From Candidatus Iainarchaeum sp. (lineage in GTDB: Archaea > Iainarchaeota > Iainarchaeia > Iainarchaeales > GCA-2688035), in contig JAFCCL010000004.1 of assembly GCA_017610205.1 (NCBI GenBank), forward strand, positions 1 through 64,000: a stretch of 64,000 nt of DNA, given 5' to 3'. The first letter of the stretch is position 1, and each line of letters opens with the position of its first letter. Positions 16,392 to 25,350 of this stretch are shown piece by piece. A program made the translations under genes and the position numbers. The notes beneath the pieces are model-generated. The model was not told where the DNA came from and did no database searches. It saw only the letters and a list, made by a program, of their open reading frames with translations.

Positions 16392-17615
16392 TTAAGCACA
16401 CATTAGCTCTTTTTCCAAAGCCTTTCTTAGCTTTTTTGCGTCAAAGCCGAGTTTGATTAAAGTAGTTGTTCCGCGAACTCCCTTTCCGCTTGCTGTGGTT
16501 ATTAGAAGTCCGTATGTTTCAAGTTCGTTTACGTATTCTCTGAACCAGCGGGATGAAACAACCTGCTGCTGCAGTGAAGAGGCAATTCTTTCATACTCGC
16601 GGTAAGCGTCTCCTGAAAAAAAGACTCCTTCTTCCCTGCTTCCATTAAGCTTTCCATAGCCTTTTCCCTGTACAGTCATCATTGAAATAGAGTAAAGCAC
16701 AAGCTGCTGTTGCTTTGGCAAGGTTTCAACCATATTCATAGTTACCTCCTCTTCAACCCTTGTTTTTGCAAGCCTTACATGCTCATCCTTAACTCGCTGT
16801 CCCAAAGACTTGTCTGCTTCCTCTCCAGCACGAAGCATTAGCATTACAGCAGCCCTTGCGTCACCAGATTCCTGTGCAGCCATTGCAGCTGCAAGGTTTA
16901 GTGCAGAGTCCTCAACGCAACCTGTCTTAAAAGCGGTTTTTATTCGCTCTTCAAGAATTGCCTTCAACTCCTTTGCATTGTAGGGAGGAAAAACCATTTC
17001 CTTTTGCAAAAGCGTACTTTTTGTCCTGACATCAAGCTTGTCTTTGAAGAAAAGATTGTTGCTAATTCCAATAATTGCAATTCCACCGCTTTGCAGTTCG
17101 TCATTAGACCTTGTAAGAGCATAAATTAACTCGTCCAAATCTTTAACCTTGTCAACTTCGTCAAGCACAAGAATCAACTGCTTTCCCTTGTTTGCATGCT
17201 TGAGCAGTTTTTCGTAAACAAATGCACTGCTGTAACCAATAAAATCTTCGTTTGGAAAAAATTTTGACAAAGATTTCAAAAAAACCTTGTACTTGGTATT
17301 ATGGTTTCTGCAATTAACATATGCAAAATCAACCTGCTTGCTGCGGTTGTGAGCAACAAATTCCTGCAATTGTGAAAGCACGTGGTTTACAGTAACAGTC
17401 TTTCCTGTTCCAACCTTGCCGTAAATGAAAAGATTGTCCGGCTTTGCTCCATGCAAGGAGGTTGAAAGAATTTGAGAAATTGCGTCAATTTGCCCGTTTC
17501 TAAAAGGAAGATTGTTAGGAGTGTAATGCGGTGTTATTGTGGTTCTGTTAGTAAAAACAGTGCTTTTGTCAAACTGCCTTTGAAAAATGTTTTCATGTAA
17601 ATTTAGCTCAATCAA
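16392..17615 (-). CDS. cdc6: Orc1/Cdc6 replication initiator
   Basis: A 407-residue AAA+ ATPase that marks and melts archaeal replication origins and loads MCM. Walker A G-K-V-G-T-G-K-T is at 66-73, Walker B I-L-V-L-D-E-V-D at 148-155 and sensor 1 I-I-G-I-S-N-N near 182-188. A C-terminal winged helix (~300-400) with G-V-R-G-T-T-T as the wing binds the origin. Normal length. Archaeal origins usually lie directly upstream of this gene, here the 17616-17850 gap; PolD genes nearby support a replication block. Confidence 0.95.
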   Translation of the reverse strand: MIELNLHENIFQRQFDKSTVFTNRTTITPHYTPNNLPFRNGQIDAISQILSTSLHGAKPDNLFIYGKVGTGKTVTVNHVLSQLQEFVAHNRSKQVDFAYVNCRNHNTKYKVFLKSLSKFFPNEDFIGYSSAFVYEKLLKHANKGKQLILVLDEVDKVKDLDELIYALTRSNDELQSGGIAIIGISNNLFFKDKLDVRTKSTLLQKEMVFPPYNAKELKAILEERIKTAFKTGCVEDSALNLAAAMAAQESGDARAAVMLMLRAGEEADKSLGQRVKDEHVRLAKTRVEEEVTMNMVETLPKQQQLVLYSISMMTVQGKGYGKLNGSREEGVFFSGDAYREYERIASSLQQQVVSSRWFREYVNELETYGLLITTASGKGVRGTTTLIKLGFDAKKLRKALEKELMCA

Positions 17616-17850
17616 TCAAAACCCACCTGTAACTAACCTTGTGCCTTATAAAAATTATGAAAAAAATCGGGAGTGTAATTATTATGGCTTGGAAATTAAA
17701 AAGCCTGCTTGATTGAGAAAGCAAACCAATGGCAAAAGAGAAATTCGCATTCCTTACCGTGAAAAATTATGTAGCCTTGCCCAAGCGAAGCGTTTTAAAA
17801 AAGAATTGGAGGCAAATTATTATAATTCGAATTTGGGGGTGTAAATACTA
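17616..17850. other. Divergent gap between cdc6 and sepF, candidate origin region
   Basis: This 235-base A/T-rich gap separates the divergent cdc6 and sepF genes. It must hold both promoters (TATA-like CTTATAAAAATTATG at about 17644-17658) and is where an origin would be expected. I see no clear origin recognition box palindromes, only a G-rich GGGGGTG that also serves as the sepF ribosome site. A 40-codon ORF at 17730-17852 looks like chance. Confidence 0.3.
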
Positions 17851-18204
17851 ATGGCTTTTTTGGAGAAAATTTTAAAGAAAGATGAAGGAATTGACATAGA
17901 AAATTTTTTGAACAATTTGGACGCAGAAGACAACACAATGTATGAGGACGCAGACGCCTTTGTAAAGCCTGTTACAATTACAACCGACGCAGACGTTCAA
18001 ACAGTAATAACAGAAGCAAAAGCAGGAAACATTCTTTTGATAAACATTGGAGAATTAAGCAAAAGAAACGCAATAAAGCTCAAAGAGCTTGTAACAAAAG
18101 TAAAATTAGGAATTGAAGGAATTGACGGAGACATTGCAAGAATAAGCCACGAGCACGTTCTTGTAACACCAAGCAAAGTAAAAATTATTAAGAAAAGAGA
18201 ATAA
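17851..18204 (+). CDS. sepF: Archaeal SepF cell-division protein
   Basis: A 117-residue protein with the SepF core (about 35-115). An N-terminal amphipathic stretch (M-A-F-L-E-K-I-L-K-K) can bind the membrane. In FtsZ-using archaea SepF anchors the FtsZ ring to the membrane. The visible core includes I-L-L-I-N-I-G-E-L-S-K-R-N-A-I-K-L-K-E-L and the final L-V-T-P-S-K-V-K-I. The start is set by GGGGGTG 10-16 bases upstream. Neighbouring genes are cdc6 and a tail-anchored protein of unknown role. Confidence 0.88.
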   Translation: MAFLEKILKKDEGIDIENFLNNLDAEDNTMYEDADAFVKPVTITTDADVQTVITEAKAGNILLINIGELSKRNAIKLKELVTKVKLGIEGIDGDIARISHEHVLVTPSKVKIIKKRE

Positions 18205-18297
18205 CAGCAAAATTCCTGAAATTTTTTCGGAAGGTCAGCAGGCGCTCCAAATTACAGAATGAATAAAATTTTAGTAAAATTCCAAAAATTAAACATC

Positions 18298-18306
18298 TTT
18301 TTATAC
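18298..18306 (+). promoter_or_regulatory. TATA box of the tail-anchored protein gene
   Basis: TTTTTATAC lies 26-34 bases before the ATG at 18332 and no Shine-Dalgarno site is present, so the message is probably leaderless. Confidence 0.45.
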
Positions 18307-18331
18307 TATTTTAGTACATAATTAGATTAGC

Positions 18332-19123
18332 ATGTTTTTTGGAAACCCTGTTGTGCCAATAGCATTCCAGCTAGAGCAAGTTTTTGAACTTGTTGAAAAA
18401 ATAATTCTTGAAAAGAACTGGAAAAGCTTTGAAAAAGGAGAAGTAAAGCTTGTCCTCAGCCCATTTTACTTATTTTATTACGATGTGGCCTTTGAAGAAA
18501 AAGGAAAGCCCACAGGAAAAACAAAGCACGGCAGGCTTGCACTCAACGGCGAAACAGCAGAATTAAGTGAAGAGCTAGCTGAATCAATGCCAAACGAAAC
18601 AGAACTGGCACAGGAACTAAATGACAACTACCCAATGGTAGTAAGAAAGGCAATTTTTTCAAAAACCGAAGCAGAAAAAATCGCATTGCTCAAAACAGCA
18701 TCGCTTTTGGAAGCTGACAGGGATGATATTATTCTCACAGGATTTAAAGAAATATATTACCCAAGGTGGATTGCGTTTGCAACAGTTGCAGGGCAAACCT
18801 ACGAATTTGAAATAAGCGCAGTAACAGGCGAAATTTTTGGCGAAGAAAAAGTTCCAGAAAGAGAAAAAGGATTTGTAGAACTAACACATGAAACACTTCA
18901 GGAATTAAAAAAGCCAGGTGCATGGCTAAGATACAGCAAGGAAATTGCACAAATAAGCAGCGGAAAACTTGCAGGAAAAAAAACGAACAACATTGCGGAA
19001 GAAGGAAGCAAAATAATAAAAGAAGGAAATTTTGAAAAAGCCGATTCATTTGTGCGCAAGCCAGCATTTTTGATAAGCCTTGTGCTGATTATGATTCTGA
19101 TTGCAGTAGTATTCTTCTTTTAG
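18332..19123 (+). CDS. Tail-anchored membrane protein of unknown function
   Basis: A 263-residue protein with a soluble N-terminal ~240 residues and a single C-terminal helix (A-F-L-I-S-L-V-L-I-M-I-L-I-A-V-V) ending at the last residues, so it should be anchored with its bulk in the cytoplasm. The middle contains W-I-A-F-A-T-V-A-G-Q-T-Y-E-F-E-I-S-A-V-T-G-E, which resembles the strand-turn of PepSY-type domains, but the match is weak. I do not recognise the family. It is followed by convergent U32-like genes. Confidence 0.7.
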   Translation: MFFGNPVVPIAFQLEQVFELVEKIILEKNWKSFEKGEVKLVLSPFYLFYYDVAFEEKGKPTGKTKHGRLALNGETAELSEELAESMPNETELAQELNDNYPMVVRKAIFSKTEAEKIALLKTASLLEADRDDIILTGFKEIYYPRWIAFATVAGQTYEFEISAVTGEIFGEEKVPEREKGFVELTHETLQELKKPGAWLRYSKEIAQISSGKLAGKKTNNIAEEGSKIIKEGNFEKADSFVRKPAFLISLVLIMILIAVVFFF

Positions 19124-19131
19124 AAAGCAAA

Positions 19132-19983
19132 TCATTGAACTGACTGCATCAAAGCACTGTTGTGAATTATTCTGTCAACGCCAATAGAGGAAAGTTCTTT
19201 TTCTGAAGGCATGTTTTTGTTTTCAAAAAACAATGCGTTTTCGGAAAGCAAAAGCTGGGTTGGAAATGATGCATTGCTTAGCCTGAAGCTGAATTTTTCA
19301 CACTCTTTTGAACAGGCAAAAACCCCAATCTTTTTGATGGTTGAAAGCTTTCCGCAGTTTGCCAAAAGGCAAAATCTTGTTGCAGAAATAAAAACAAACG
19401 GAAAGTAAAGCGATGCAGAAAATCCTGTTCCGGAAAGCTTTGTGCCAATGCCCTGCAAAAGGTTGTCAAGTTCAAACCTTTTTACTCCAAAGCCAGAAAG
19501 CAATTTTCTAAAATTAGGGTTGTCTGCCTGACTTAGTGAAAGATGTGAAAGAAGCTCTTTTGGCATTCCGGCAAAAGAAGAAATTCTCGGATCCCTAAAT
19601 TGCTTGTTTAAAAGACGCCCTGCAACAGGAATGGCTTTGTACTTTGCTGCTTTGAACAGCACTCCAAAATCGTTTGCAATTATTTCATCCTCAGGAGAAA
19701 GAATTAAAAAAACAGACTCAAGTTTTTTAAGACCTGCGTCTGTTACAAAAGGAGTAAGCAAGGAAAAGTAGGCATTGTTTTGTTCGCATAATTTTTTTGC
19801 CTTTTTCACTTTATCCAAAGAAGGAATTTTTCTTTCACATGTTTCGGCACCAAAATATATTCTTGAAAAGTCCTGTGAATTTGAAAAGTCTGTGGAATTT
19901 GAAAAGCTTGTGGAATTTGAAAATTCTGTGGAAAAATGTTTTTCAAGCTGTTTAAGGTTTTTAACTGCAAGCACGCGCTCCAT
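19132..19983 (-). CDS. U32-family-like protein, partner of the next gene
   Basis: A 283-residue protein starting M-E-R-V-L-A-V-K-N, chosen because ATG 19983 lies two bases after the upstream U32 gene's stop; the longer frame overlaps that gene. It has the look of a diverged peptidase-U32 TIM-barrel protein with several Cys residues (C-L-L-A-N-C, C-S-K-E-C) that could bind a cluster. The N-terminal region contains a six-residue repeat (about S-x-F-S-N-S, four copies, residues 19-40) encoded by 18-base tandem repeats. In bacteria paired U32 proteins (UbiU/UbiV) carry iron-sulfur clusters and do O2-independent hydroxylation. Confidence 0.6.
   Translation of the reverse strand: MERVLAVKNLKQLEKHFSTEFSNSTSFSNSTDFSNSQDFSRIYFGAETCERKIPSLDKVKKAKKLCEQNNAYFSLLTPFVTDAGLKKLESVFLILSPEDEIIANDFGVLFKAAKYKAIPVAGRLLNKQFRDPRISSFAGMPKELLSHLSLSQADNPNFRKLLSGFGVKRFELDNLLQGIGTKLSGTGFSASLYFPFVFISATRFCLLANCGKLSTIKKIGVFACSKECEKFSFRLSNASFPTQLLLSENALFFENKNMPSEKELSSIGVDRIIHNSALMQSVQ
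19870..19941. repeat. 18-base tandem repeat inside the U32-like gene
   Basis: About four imperfect copies of GAATTTGAAAAGTCTGTG (plus strand) in tandem, in frame, encoding the S-x-F-S-N-S repeats. In-frame tandem repeats of this kind can change copy number by slippage. Confidence 0.7.
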
Positions 19984-19984
19984 T

Positions 19985-20962
19985 TTACAACAGCCCCTTT
20001 TTGGCATAATAACAGTTTTTGAAATTACACCTTGCATGGTTTGACTTAAAAAAAAGTTTGTGCATTTCAGACCTGAATTCCTGTTCAGGAAGGCCAAGCA
20101 AGCTAATGGCATTGGCAACCATCTTTACATCTGCAAGTTTTTTTTCACTGCTATTGCCCCGTCCTGCAATCTTCAAACTGCCAATGCCTGCTTTTTTAAA
20201 AAATGGCAAGGCGCAAAGGCCACAGCTTTCAGGGAAAGTATTTTGCCAGGTTTTTGCGCGTAAAGCAGCAGACCTTTTGGCAGATTCGTTGGCATCTGAC
20301 AAAACCTCAACTTCAAAAGGCATTCTGCAGGCAAGTTCCTGCACTGAAACAGATTCAGGATTTTTTCCAACATGCTGCAAAGTACAAAGACCGTCAATGT
20401 AAGGGCAAAGGGCATTCAAAACAAATGCCTCAAGCTCAAGATTCAGTTCTTTTGCTTTTTTAGCAAGGAAGGAAATTTCTTCAACAGAAAGATGCCTTGG
20501 CAGCACAATTCTTTTGACTCCAAGCTGTTTGAAGAAAGAAAAGCTTGCAGAATTAAAAGCAGGAGCTGCAGTGCTCAAAGCAATTTCAGCATTTAAGTCA
20601 TTTTCATTGAAAAAAGAAATTAAGGCAGGGTCTGAAACAATAAGTTTTGAAACACCTGACTCAGCAACTTTTCTTGCATAGTCCAAAACAAGGGGAAACT
20701 GGTTTTGAGAATAAAACAGGGCATTGAAAACTGCAAAAACAGGAATATTATGGCCTGAAGCAAGGTCAACTGCTTTTGAAAGTTCTTTAAAGGACTGAAA
20801 ATTGGCAACTCTGTCATGCCTTAGGTTTATTGAGGCAATAAAAGAAAAGCGCTTTTCCCACTCCGCTGGCACAATTCCGCAATAAAATTCTTTTGCCCCT
20901 GCCTCTGCAAGCGGCAAAACGTCTGAAACTTTTGACAGAGGAGAAAGTATTTTCAAAGACAA
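19985..20962 (-). CDS. Peptidase U32 family protein
   Basis: A 325-residue TIM-barrel protein of the U32 family (COG0826-like). The N-terminus L-P-L-A-E-A-G-A-K-E-F-Y-C-G and the segment I-V-L-P-R-H-L-S-V-E-E-I are characteristic. Cysteines in L-C-P-Y-I-D-G-L-C, S-C-G-L-C-A-L-P and the C-terminal C-N-F-K-N-C are placed as in U32 members that carry an iron-sulfur cluster. U32 proteins known to date modify RNA or quinones rather than cut proteins. It precedes the 283-residue relative by one base on the same transcript and is divergent from a HemW-like radical SAM gene. Confidence 0.82.
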   Translation of the reverse strand: MSLKILSPLSKVSDVLPLAEAGAKEFYCGIVPAEWEKRFSFIASINLRHDRVANFQSFKELSKAVDLASGHNIPVFAVFNALFYSQNQFPLVLDYARKVAESGVSKLIVSDPALISFFNENDLNAEIALSTAAPAFNSASFSFFKQLGVKRIVLPRHLSVEEISFLAKKAKELNLELEAFVLNALCPYIDGLCTLQHVGKNPESVSVQELACRMPFEVEVLSDANESAKRSAALRAKTWQNTFPESCGLCALPFFKKAGIGSLKIAGRGNSSEKKLADVKMVANAISLLGLPEQEFRSEMHKLFFKSNHARCNFKNCYYAKKGLL

Positions 20963-20989
20963 TCACTGCAAAAGAAATGACTAAAACTC

Positions 20990-20998
20990 CTTATAATC
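20990..20998 (+). promoter_or_regulatory. TATA box of the HemW-like gene
   Basis: CTTATAATC, 23-31 bases before the ATG at 21021, without a Shine-Dalgarno site: a probable leaderless promoter in the 58-base divergent gap. Confidence 0.4.
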
Positions 20999-21020
20999 TT
21001 TTTTAAACAATAGAATTAAC

Positions 21021-22340
21021 ATGGAAAAGTTTGCAGGCATTGGAAAAAAAAAGCTTGAACTTATACATAACGCAGGCGTTAGAAAAAGCACAAGCCATGT
21101 ATTTGTATACAGGTATCCTGATTCCGACAATATGCCTGCAATGGATGCTGATAAATTCACATTTGACGCAAAAAAAGAAAGTAAAAAGGACAGGGAACTT
21201 GCATTTTACCTGCATATCCCATTTTGTACAAGTGTTTGCAGTTATTGCCACTACTATAAGCAACTGCCACCAGAAGAAAAACAAATTGAACAATACCTCA
21301 AAAGCCTTGAAAAAGAAATTAGCACATACAAAAAATTCATCGATGCAAAAATTGAGGCAAACAGCGTTTTGTTTGGAGGAGGAACACCAACCGTTCTAAA
21401 AGCAGGGCAATTAAATAGCCTTATGGAATTTTTGCAGGCTGCTTTTCCAATGCCAAAAAAAATAGAGGCAACAATTGAATCAAGCCCTGAAACTCTTGAC
21501 CTGGAAAAATTGGCAGAGTTAAGGCAATACTTTAACAGGCTTAGCATTGGAGTTCAGGATTTTGATGATGGTGTACTAAAAGCATGCAACAGAAATCATA
21601 ACAAAGAACAGGCTTTGAAGGCAGTTAAAGATGCAGGAAACGCAGGCTTTGAAAACATAAATATTGATATAATATACGGCTTGCCAGGGCAGGGAATTAA
21701 AGGATGGCAAAAGACCTTGGGAGAAATTGAAAAAATACAACCAGAGTCTGTTACAGCGTCTGATTTAAGAGTGCATAAGGGCACAGGATTTTTTGCAGAA
21801 GACAGGAACAGGTTTGCGTCAGAACTTGAACTTGTTGAAATGCACGGAATGTTTTTGGATAAAATGAATGGGTTGGGATACAAGCAACTGTTCCCATACC
21901 AGTTTGTAAAACAAGGAAAAGAGATGAAGTTTTTGGAAAACCAGTGGAACAACAATGAATTTTTAGGATTTGGAGCAAGCAGCTGCTCTTATTTTAACAA
22001 ATGGGATTACAACAATGTTTTTCCAACAGCAAAATATGTTGAAACAGTTAGTGAAAATGGTTTGGCATGCGCTGTTGGCAAAAAGCTTTCAAAAGAAGAG
22101 CAAAAAATAAGACATGCTGCTCTTGGATTAAAGAACTGTGAAGGAATTGACAAAGAAAAATTCAGACAAAGGTTTGGCACTGGTTTTGATGAGGAATTTG
22201 GCAAAATTGTTGAATTGCTTGAAGGGCTTGAGCTTGTTGAAAACAGTGAAAAAAACATTAAACTAAACAGGGACGGAATTTTGTTTTATGATTCTATTTC
22301 AAGGAAATTTTTTCCCAGACAAAATTCCAAATCAGGTTAG
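21021..22340 (+). CDS. HemN/HemW-like radical SAM protein
   Basis: A 439-residue radical SAM enzyme of the coproporphyrinogen-oxidase-like group. The cluster motif C-T-S-V-C-S-Y-C (69-76) fits the C-x3-C-x2-C pattern, preceded by F-Y-L-H-I-P-F as in HemN/HemW. G-G-G-T-P-T follows near 120, then I-E-S-S-P-E-T and L-S-I-G-V-Q-D-F. The C-terminal HemN-like winged domain begins near 350. HemW is a heme chaperone, and related enzymes work in anaerobic heme or quinone steps. The first 60 residues are an unusual extension. Its 3' end overlaps the NHL gene by 9 bases. Confidence 0.82.
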   Translation: MEKFAGIGKKKLELIHNAGVRKSTSHVFVYRYPDSDNMPAMDADKFTFDAKKESKKDRELAFYLHIPFCTSVCSYCHYYKQLPPEEKQIEQYLKSLEKEISTYKKFIDAKIEANSVLFGGGTPTVLKAGQLNSLMEFLQAAFPMPKKIEATIESSPETLDLEKLAELRQYFNRLSIGVQDFDDGVLKACNRNHNKEQALKAVKDAGNAGFENINIDIIYGLPGQGIKGWQKTLGEIEKIQPESVTASDLRVHKGTGFFAEDRNRFASELELVEMHGMFLDKMNGLGYKQLFPYQFVKQGKEMKFLENQWNNNEFLGFGASSCSYFNKWDYNNVFPTAKYVETVSENGLACAVGKKLSKEEQKIRHAALGLKNCEGIDKEKFRQRFGTGFDEEFGKIVELLEGLELVENSEKNIKLNRDGILFYDSISRKFFPRQNSKSG

Positions 22341-24332
22341 GCTCTCAATTGTAATTTCCTTTATTTCACTATTGCTTGAATTGAAAAACTTTACGCGGTG
22401 ATATTCCATGTCGGTAACGACAACAACTTCTTCGTTAGATGCTATTTCAAGCAGGCTTAGTTCCTGTGAAGAGGAACCAAAGTCGCCAAAGGTTGAAAAT
22501 TCATTTGCTGAAAGGCCAAGGGCAACAACTGTTCTGTTTCTATTGTCACAAAACAATAGCCTTTCATTGTTAATGCCCAAACTTTCGTTGAATTCAACAT
22601 GTGCACCAACCTTGGGGTCTATGCCTCCAATGCTTTCAATTTTTCTTAGGTTCAAGTCAAAAATTTCAATTGTTTTTTCAAGGTCGTCAGTAATGTAAAT
22701 TTTTCCGTTTTTTGCAAGAATGCCTAGTGGAAGGGTTATGCCCTGTTCTGCCCCTATTTCTCCAATAAGATCGTTGTCTGAATTAAAAATCAGAATATTT
22801 TTGTATTTGTCGTCAACAACATAAACTTTTCCGTCTTCTGAAACACTTATTCCAAGCGGCCAAATCAACTTGTTGTTTGTAATTGTTTTAAGGTATTTGT
22901 AATCGTTTGAAAAGACCTGAACACGCCTGTTTCCTGAGTCGGAAACATATAGGCGGCCATCATAGTCAAAGGCAAGCCCTTTGGGAGTGTTTAACTCGTT
23001 GTTTCCAAAGCCCTTTCCTCCAAGCACTTTCTTTAGTTCAAAATCAGAATCAAGAATAAAGACCTTGCAATTTATCGGGTCTGACAGGGCAATGTCGCCA
23101 TTGGGACTGATTGCAGGATAAAACGGGGCAAAGGACACATTGAATGTTCTGTCAAGACCTTTAATGGATTTTACAAAATTAAGGCCTTGGTCAAAAACCT
23201 GAACACGGGAATTTCCTTCTTCAACAACATAAATATTTTCTTGCGAGTCAAGCTTTACTGTTGCAAGATTATAAAACTGATTTTGGGCTGTTCCAAGCCC
23301 GCCAATTTCTTCAATTAACACCCCGTCAGAAGCAAGGACTTTGAGCTTGCTGTCACCATTGTCAAGCACAAACATTTTTCCAGCAGATGAAACAGCTATC
23401 CCGACAGGAATTAGCAAATTTCCAGTTATGCTTTTCAAGAAATTCAATTCTGAATCAAAAACCTGTATTCTGCCATTGGCACTGTCTGCAACAAACACAT
23501 TACCAGTTGGACCAATGGCAATTTGCCGCGGCATATTTAAACTTACACTTCCTTCCTCAGGCTCTATTGCATTCAACAAGTTTAATTCTGAATCAAAGAG
23601 GGCTATTGCATTACTTACTTCATCTGACACATAAATATTTCCATTTGTGGCAACAGCAATTGAACTTGTGCCACCATCTGCATTCGGAGTGTCTTCAAGC
23701 TTTGGAAGGTTTTCAATTGCTTGATCTGAAAAGCGCAGGGTTTTTTCATACTCCAAATCTTTGCTTAAAACCTGAATTCTTTTTGCCCTGTCTAAAACAT
23801 AAATTTTGTTGTTTGCAACATATATTGAGGCAGGAAAAAGCAGTTGGTTGTCTCCAGTGCCGCCGCTTATATAGCCAAAGCCTCCGTTTGGAAGTTCACC
23901 CATGTCTTCGCCAAAATTTGAGATATGATTAAATTCGCTGTCATAAGCCATTAGCCTGTGCCTCATCTCGTCAATAACATAAATTCTGTCACCAGCAGTG
24001 TCTGGAGCAATGTCCGAAATAGAGGTTGGCAGAACATAAGCCGGGTCGATGTAAGGCAACGGTGGCTCTGAGCAGATAGCAGAACAAGTGCCTCCGCAGT
24101 CAATTCCTTCCTCTCCTGCATCCTGTACGCCGTTTAAGCAGAGGTCTACTGGAGGGGGAAGAGGCTCAGTTGGAGTGGAAAAAAGAAAAAATGCGGCGAT
24201 TGCAATAATTACAACAACAATAATTGCTGCAAACAGAGTTTGGTTTCTTTTTTGTTTTGAATCAATATTCTTCAGAACAGTGTTTATTCCCTGAATTTCT
24301 TTCTGCGTGGGTTCATTAACCAAAAAGGACAC
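22332..24332 (-). CDS. NHL-repeat beta-propeller membrane protein
   Basis: A 666-residue protein with one N-terminal helix (~33-52) and a large outside part. After a Cys-rich linker (C-L-N-G-V-Q-D, G-I-D-C-G-G-T-C) come many NHL repeats: recurrent I-Y-V-[LVA]-D followed by R-I-Q-V-[FL] about 45 residues apart, enough for more than one six-bladed propeller. NHL propellers usually bind protein, peptide or carbohydrate. The orientation suggests a surface receptor or scaffold. The Cys-rich linker is shared by many exported proteins of bacteria and archaea. Confidence 0.85.
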   Translation of the reverse strand: MSFLVNEPTQKEIQGINTVLKNIDSKQKRNQTLFAAIIVVVIIAIAAFFLFSTPTEPLPPPVDLCLNGVQDAGEEGIDCGGTCSAICSEPPLPYIDPAYVLPTSISDIAPDTAGDRIYVIDEMRHRLMAYDSEFNHISNFGEDMGELPNGGFGYISGGTGDNQLLFPASIYVANNKIYVLDRAKRIQVLSKDLEYEKTLRFSDQAIENLPKLEDTPNADGGTSSIAVATNGNIYVSDEVSNAIALFDSELNLLNAIEPEEGSVSLNMPRQIAIGPTGNVFVADSANGRIQVFDSELNFLKSITGNLLIPVGIAVSSAGKMFVLDNGDSKLKVLASDGVLIEEIGGLGTAQNQFYNLATVKLDSQENIYVVEEGNSRVQVFDQGLNFVKSIKGLDRTFNVSFAPFYPAISPNGDIALSDPINCKVFILDSDFELKKVLGGKGFGNNELNTPKGLAFDYDGRLYVSDSGNRRVQVFSNDYKYLKTITNNKLIWPLGISVSEDGKVYVVDDKYKNILIFNSDNDLIGEIGAEQGITLPLGILAKNGKIYITDDLEKTIEIFDLNLRKIESIGGIDPKVGAHVEFNESLGINNERLLFCDNRNRTVVALGLSANEFSTFGDFGSSSQELSLLEIASNEEVVVVTDMEYHRVKFFNSSNSEIKEITIESLT

Positions 24333-24369
24333 TCCTACAAAATAATCTAATATAAGAAAGGGATTTGCC

Positions 24370-25350
24370 CTATTTATTTATTTCGTTGGGGAAAAGATCT
24401 GGCTTTGCAAGAGGGTCAAGAGCATAAAGTGACTTATTTACAAGAAACGCGGAAAACCTGCTGCCAGCCATGCATTTCAATACATATTTGCATTTGTGGC
24501 AAACTTCAGGAATAAATTCAAGGGAATTCATTCTAACCACAAAATCACTTTTCCAGGCATCCAAAAAACTGTCATTCGATGCATTTCCAAGATTTATGTC
24601 AAAAAAATAGCTTGGTTTTATTGTTGCATTTGTGTCAACAAACAAACTGCTGTGACCGTCTTCATGAATTCCCCCAAGCGCGATTTTGTCAACCCTTTCA
24701 GGTTCAAAACAGCAGAATGGCAGGGCATTTTCAATCAAAAACCAGTCCTTTTTTTTTCTTGAAGAATTAAACAACTCAATTTTTTCAACAGCAGTGCGCA
24801 TGTCATTTCCTGAAACAGGATTTTTGTTCAAAGCATTTGGAATCTGCCTAAGCAAAACCCATTGCGAAAAAGGAAGTGGCGAAATTTCCTGCTGGAATTT
24901 TTTAAGAGAGGCAATGTTTTCTTTTGTAAGAATTGTTGCAGCCCTTACAAAGCAGCCTTGCTTTTCAAGAACTTTTACTGAAGATTTTGCTATTTTTTGA
25001 AAGGGAAGAGAGTGAAGTGAAACAAGAACATTGTCAGCATTTCCTCCAATTTCTTTTGCTTTTTTTTCGTCAAAAAGGGAAGCGTTTGTATTTAACATTG
25101 TGTAAATTCCTTTCTTTTTTGCAAAGGAAAGAATTTCCGAAAGCTTTGAATAAAGCAGGGGCTCGCCGCCCGTAAACCTTATTCTTTCAATTCCATCAGA
25201 CGCAGCGTTGGAAATTATTTTCTTTGCGTCTTCAAATGGAAGTTCTCTGGAAAAAGATTGATTGCTTTGGCTGTTGAAACAAAAACTGCAGTTATAATTG
25301 CATTTTTCTGTAAGCTGAATCTTTATTTCAAGAGGCTTTTTGTAGCCCAT
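24370..25350 (-). CDS. Radical SAM/SPASM-like enzyme, possible second RiPP maturase
   Basis: A 326-residue radical SAM protein with C-N-Y-N-C-S-F-C (17-24), G-G-E-P (61-64) and a C-terminal Cys cluster V-C-H-K-C-K-Y-V-L-K-C typical of SPASM or twitch domains, which hold auxiliary iron-sulfur clusters in peptide-modifying enzymes. It is the last gene of the same-strand run that contains the His-Xaa-Ser-like precursor and its HxsB-like maturase. It may fill the HxsC position, but the cluster motif context differs from what I recall for HxsC, so this is inference. The 150-base gap after 25350 shows two copies of AATGGATTAAAA. Confidence 0.75.
   Translation of the reverse strand: MGYKKPLEIKIQLTEKCNYNCSFCFNSQSNQSFSRELPFEDAKKIISNAASDGIERIRFTGGEPLLYSKLSEILSFAKKKGIYTMLNTNASLFDEKKAKEIGGNADNVLVSLHSLPFQKIAKSSVKVLEKQGCFVRAATILTKENIASLKKFQQEISPLPFSQWVLLRQIPNALNKNPVSGNDMRTAVEKIELFNSSRKKKDWFLIENALPFCCFEPERVDKIALGGIHEDGHSSLFVDTNATIKPSYFFDINLGNASNDSFLDAWKSDFVVRMNSLEFIPEVCHKCKYVLKCMAGSRFSAFLVNKSLYALDPLAKPDLFPNEINK

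Noticed and set aside
16370-16402. Possible tRNA 5' half (GGGGCATAGCCAAATGCTTAAGC)
   Set aside because: It looks like an acceptor plus D arm, but its acceptor strand does not pair with the fragment at 14559-14565 and no anticodon arm follows. It overlaps the cdc6 3' end.
17730-17852. 40-codon ORF before sepF
   Set aside because: It runs through the sepF ribosome site and into its start, has no ribosome site of its own and a composition typical of chance frames.
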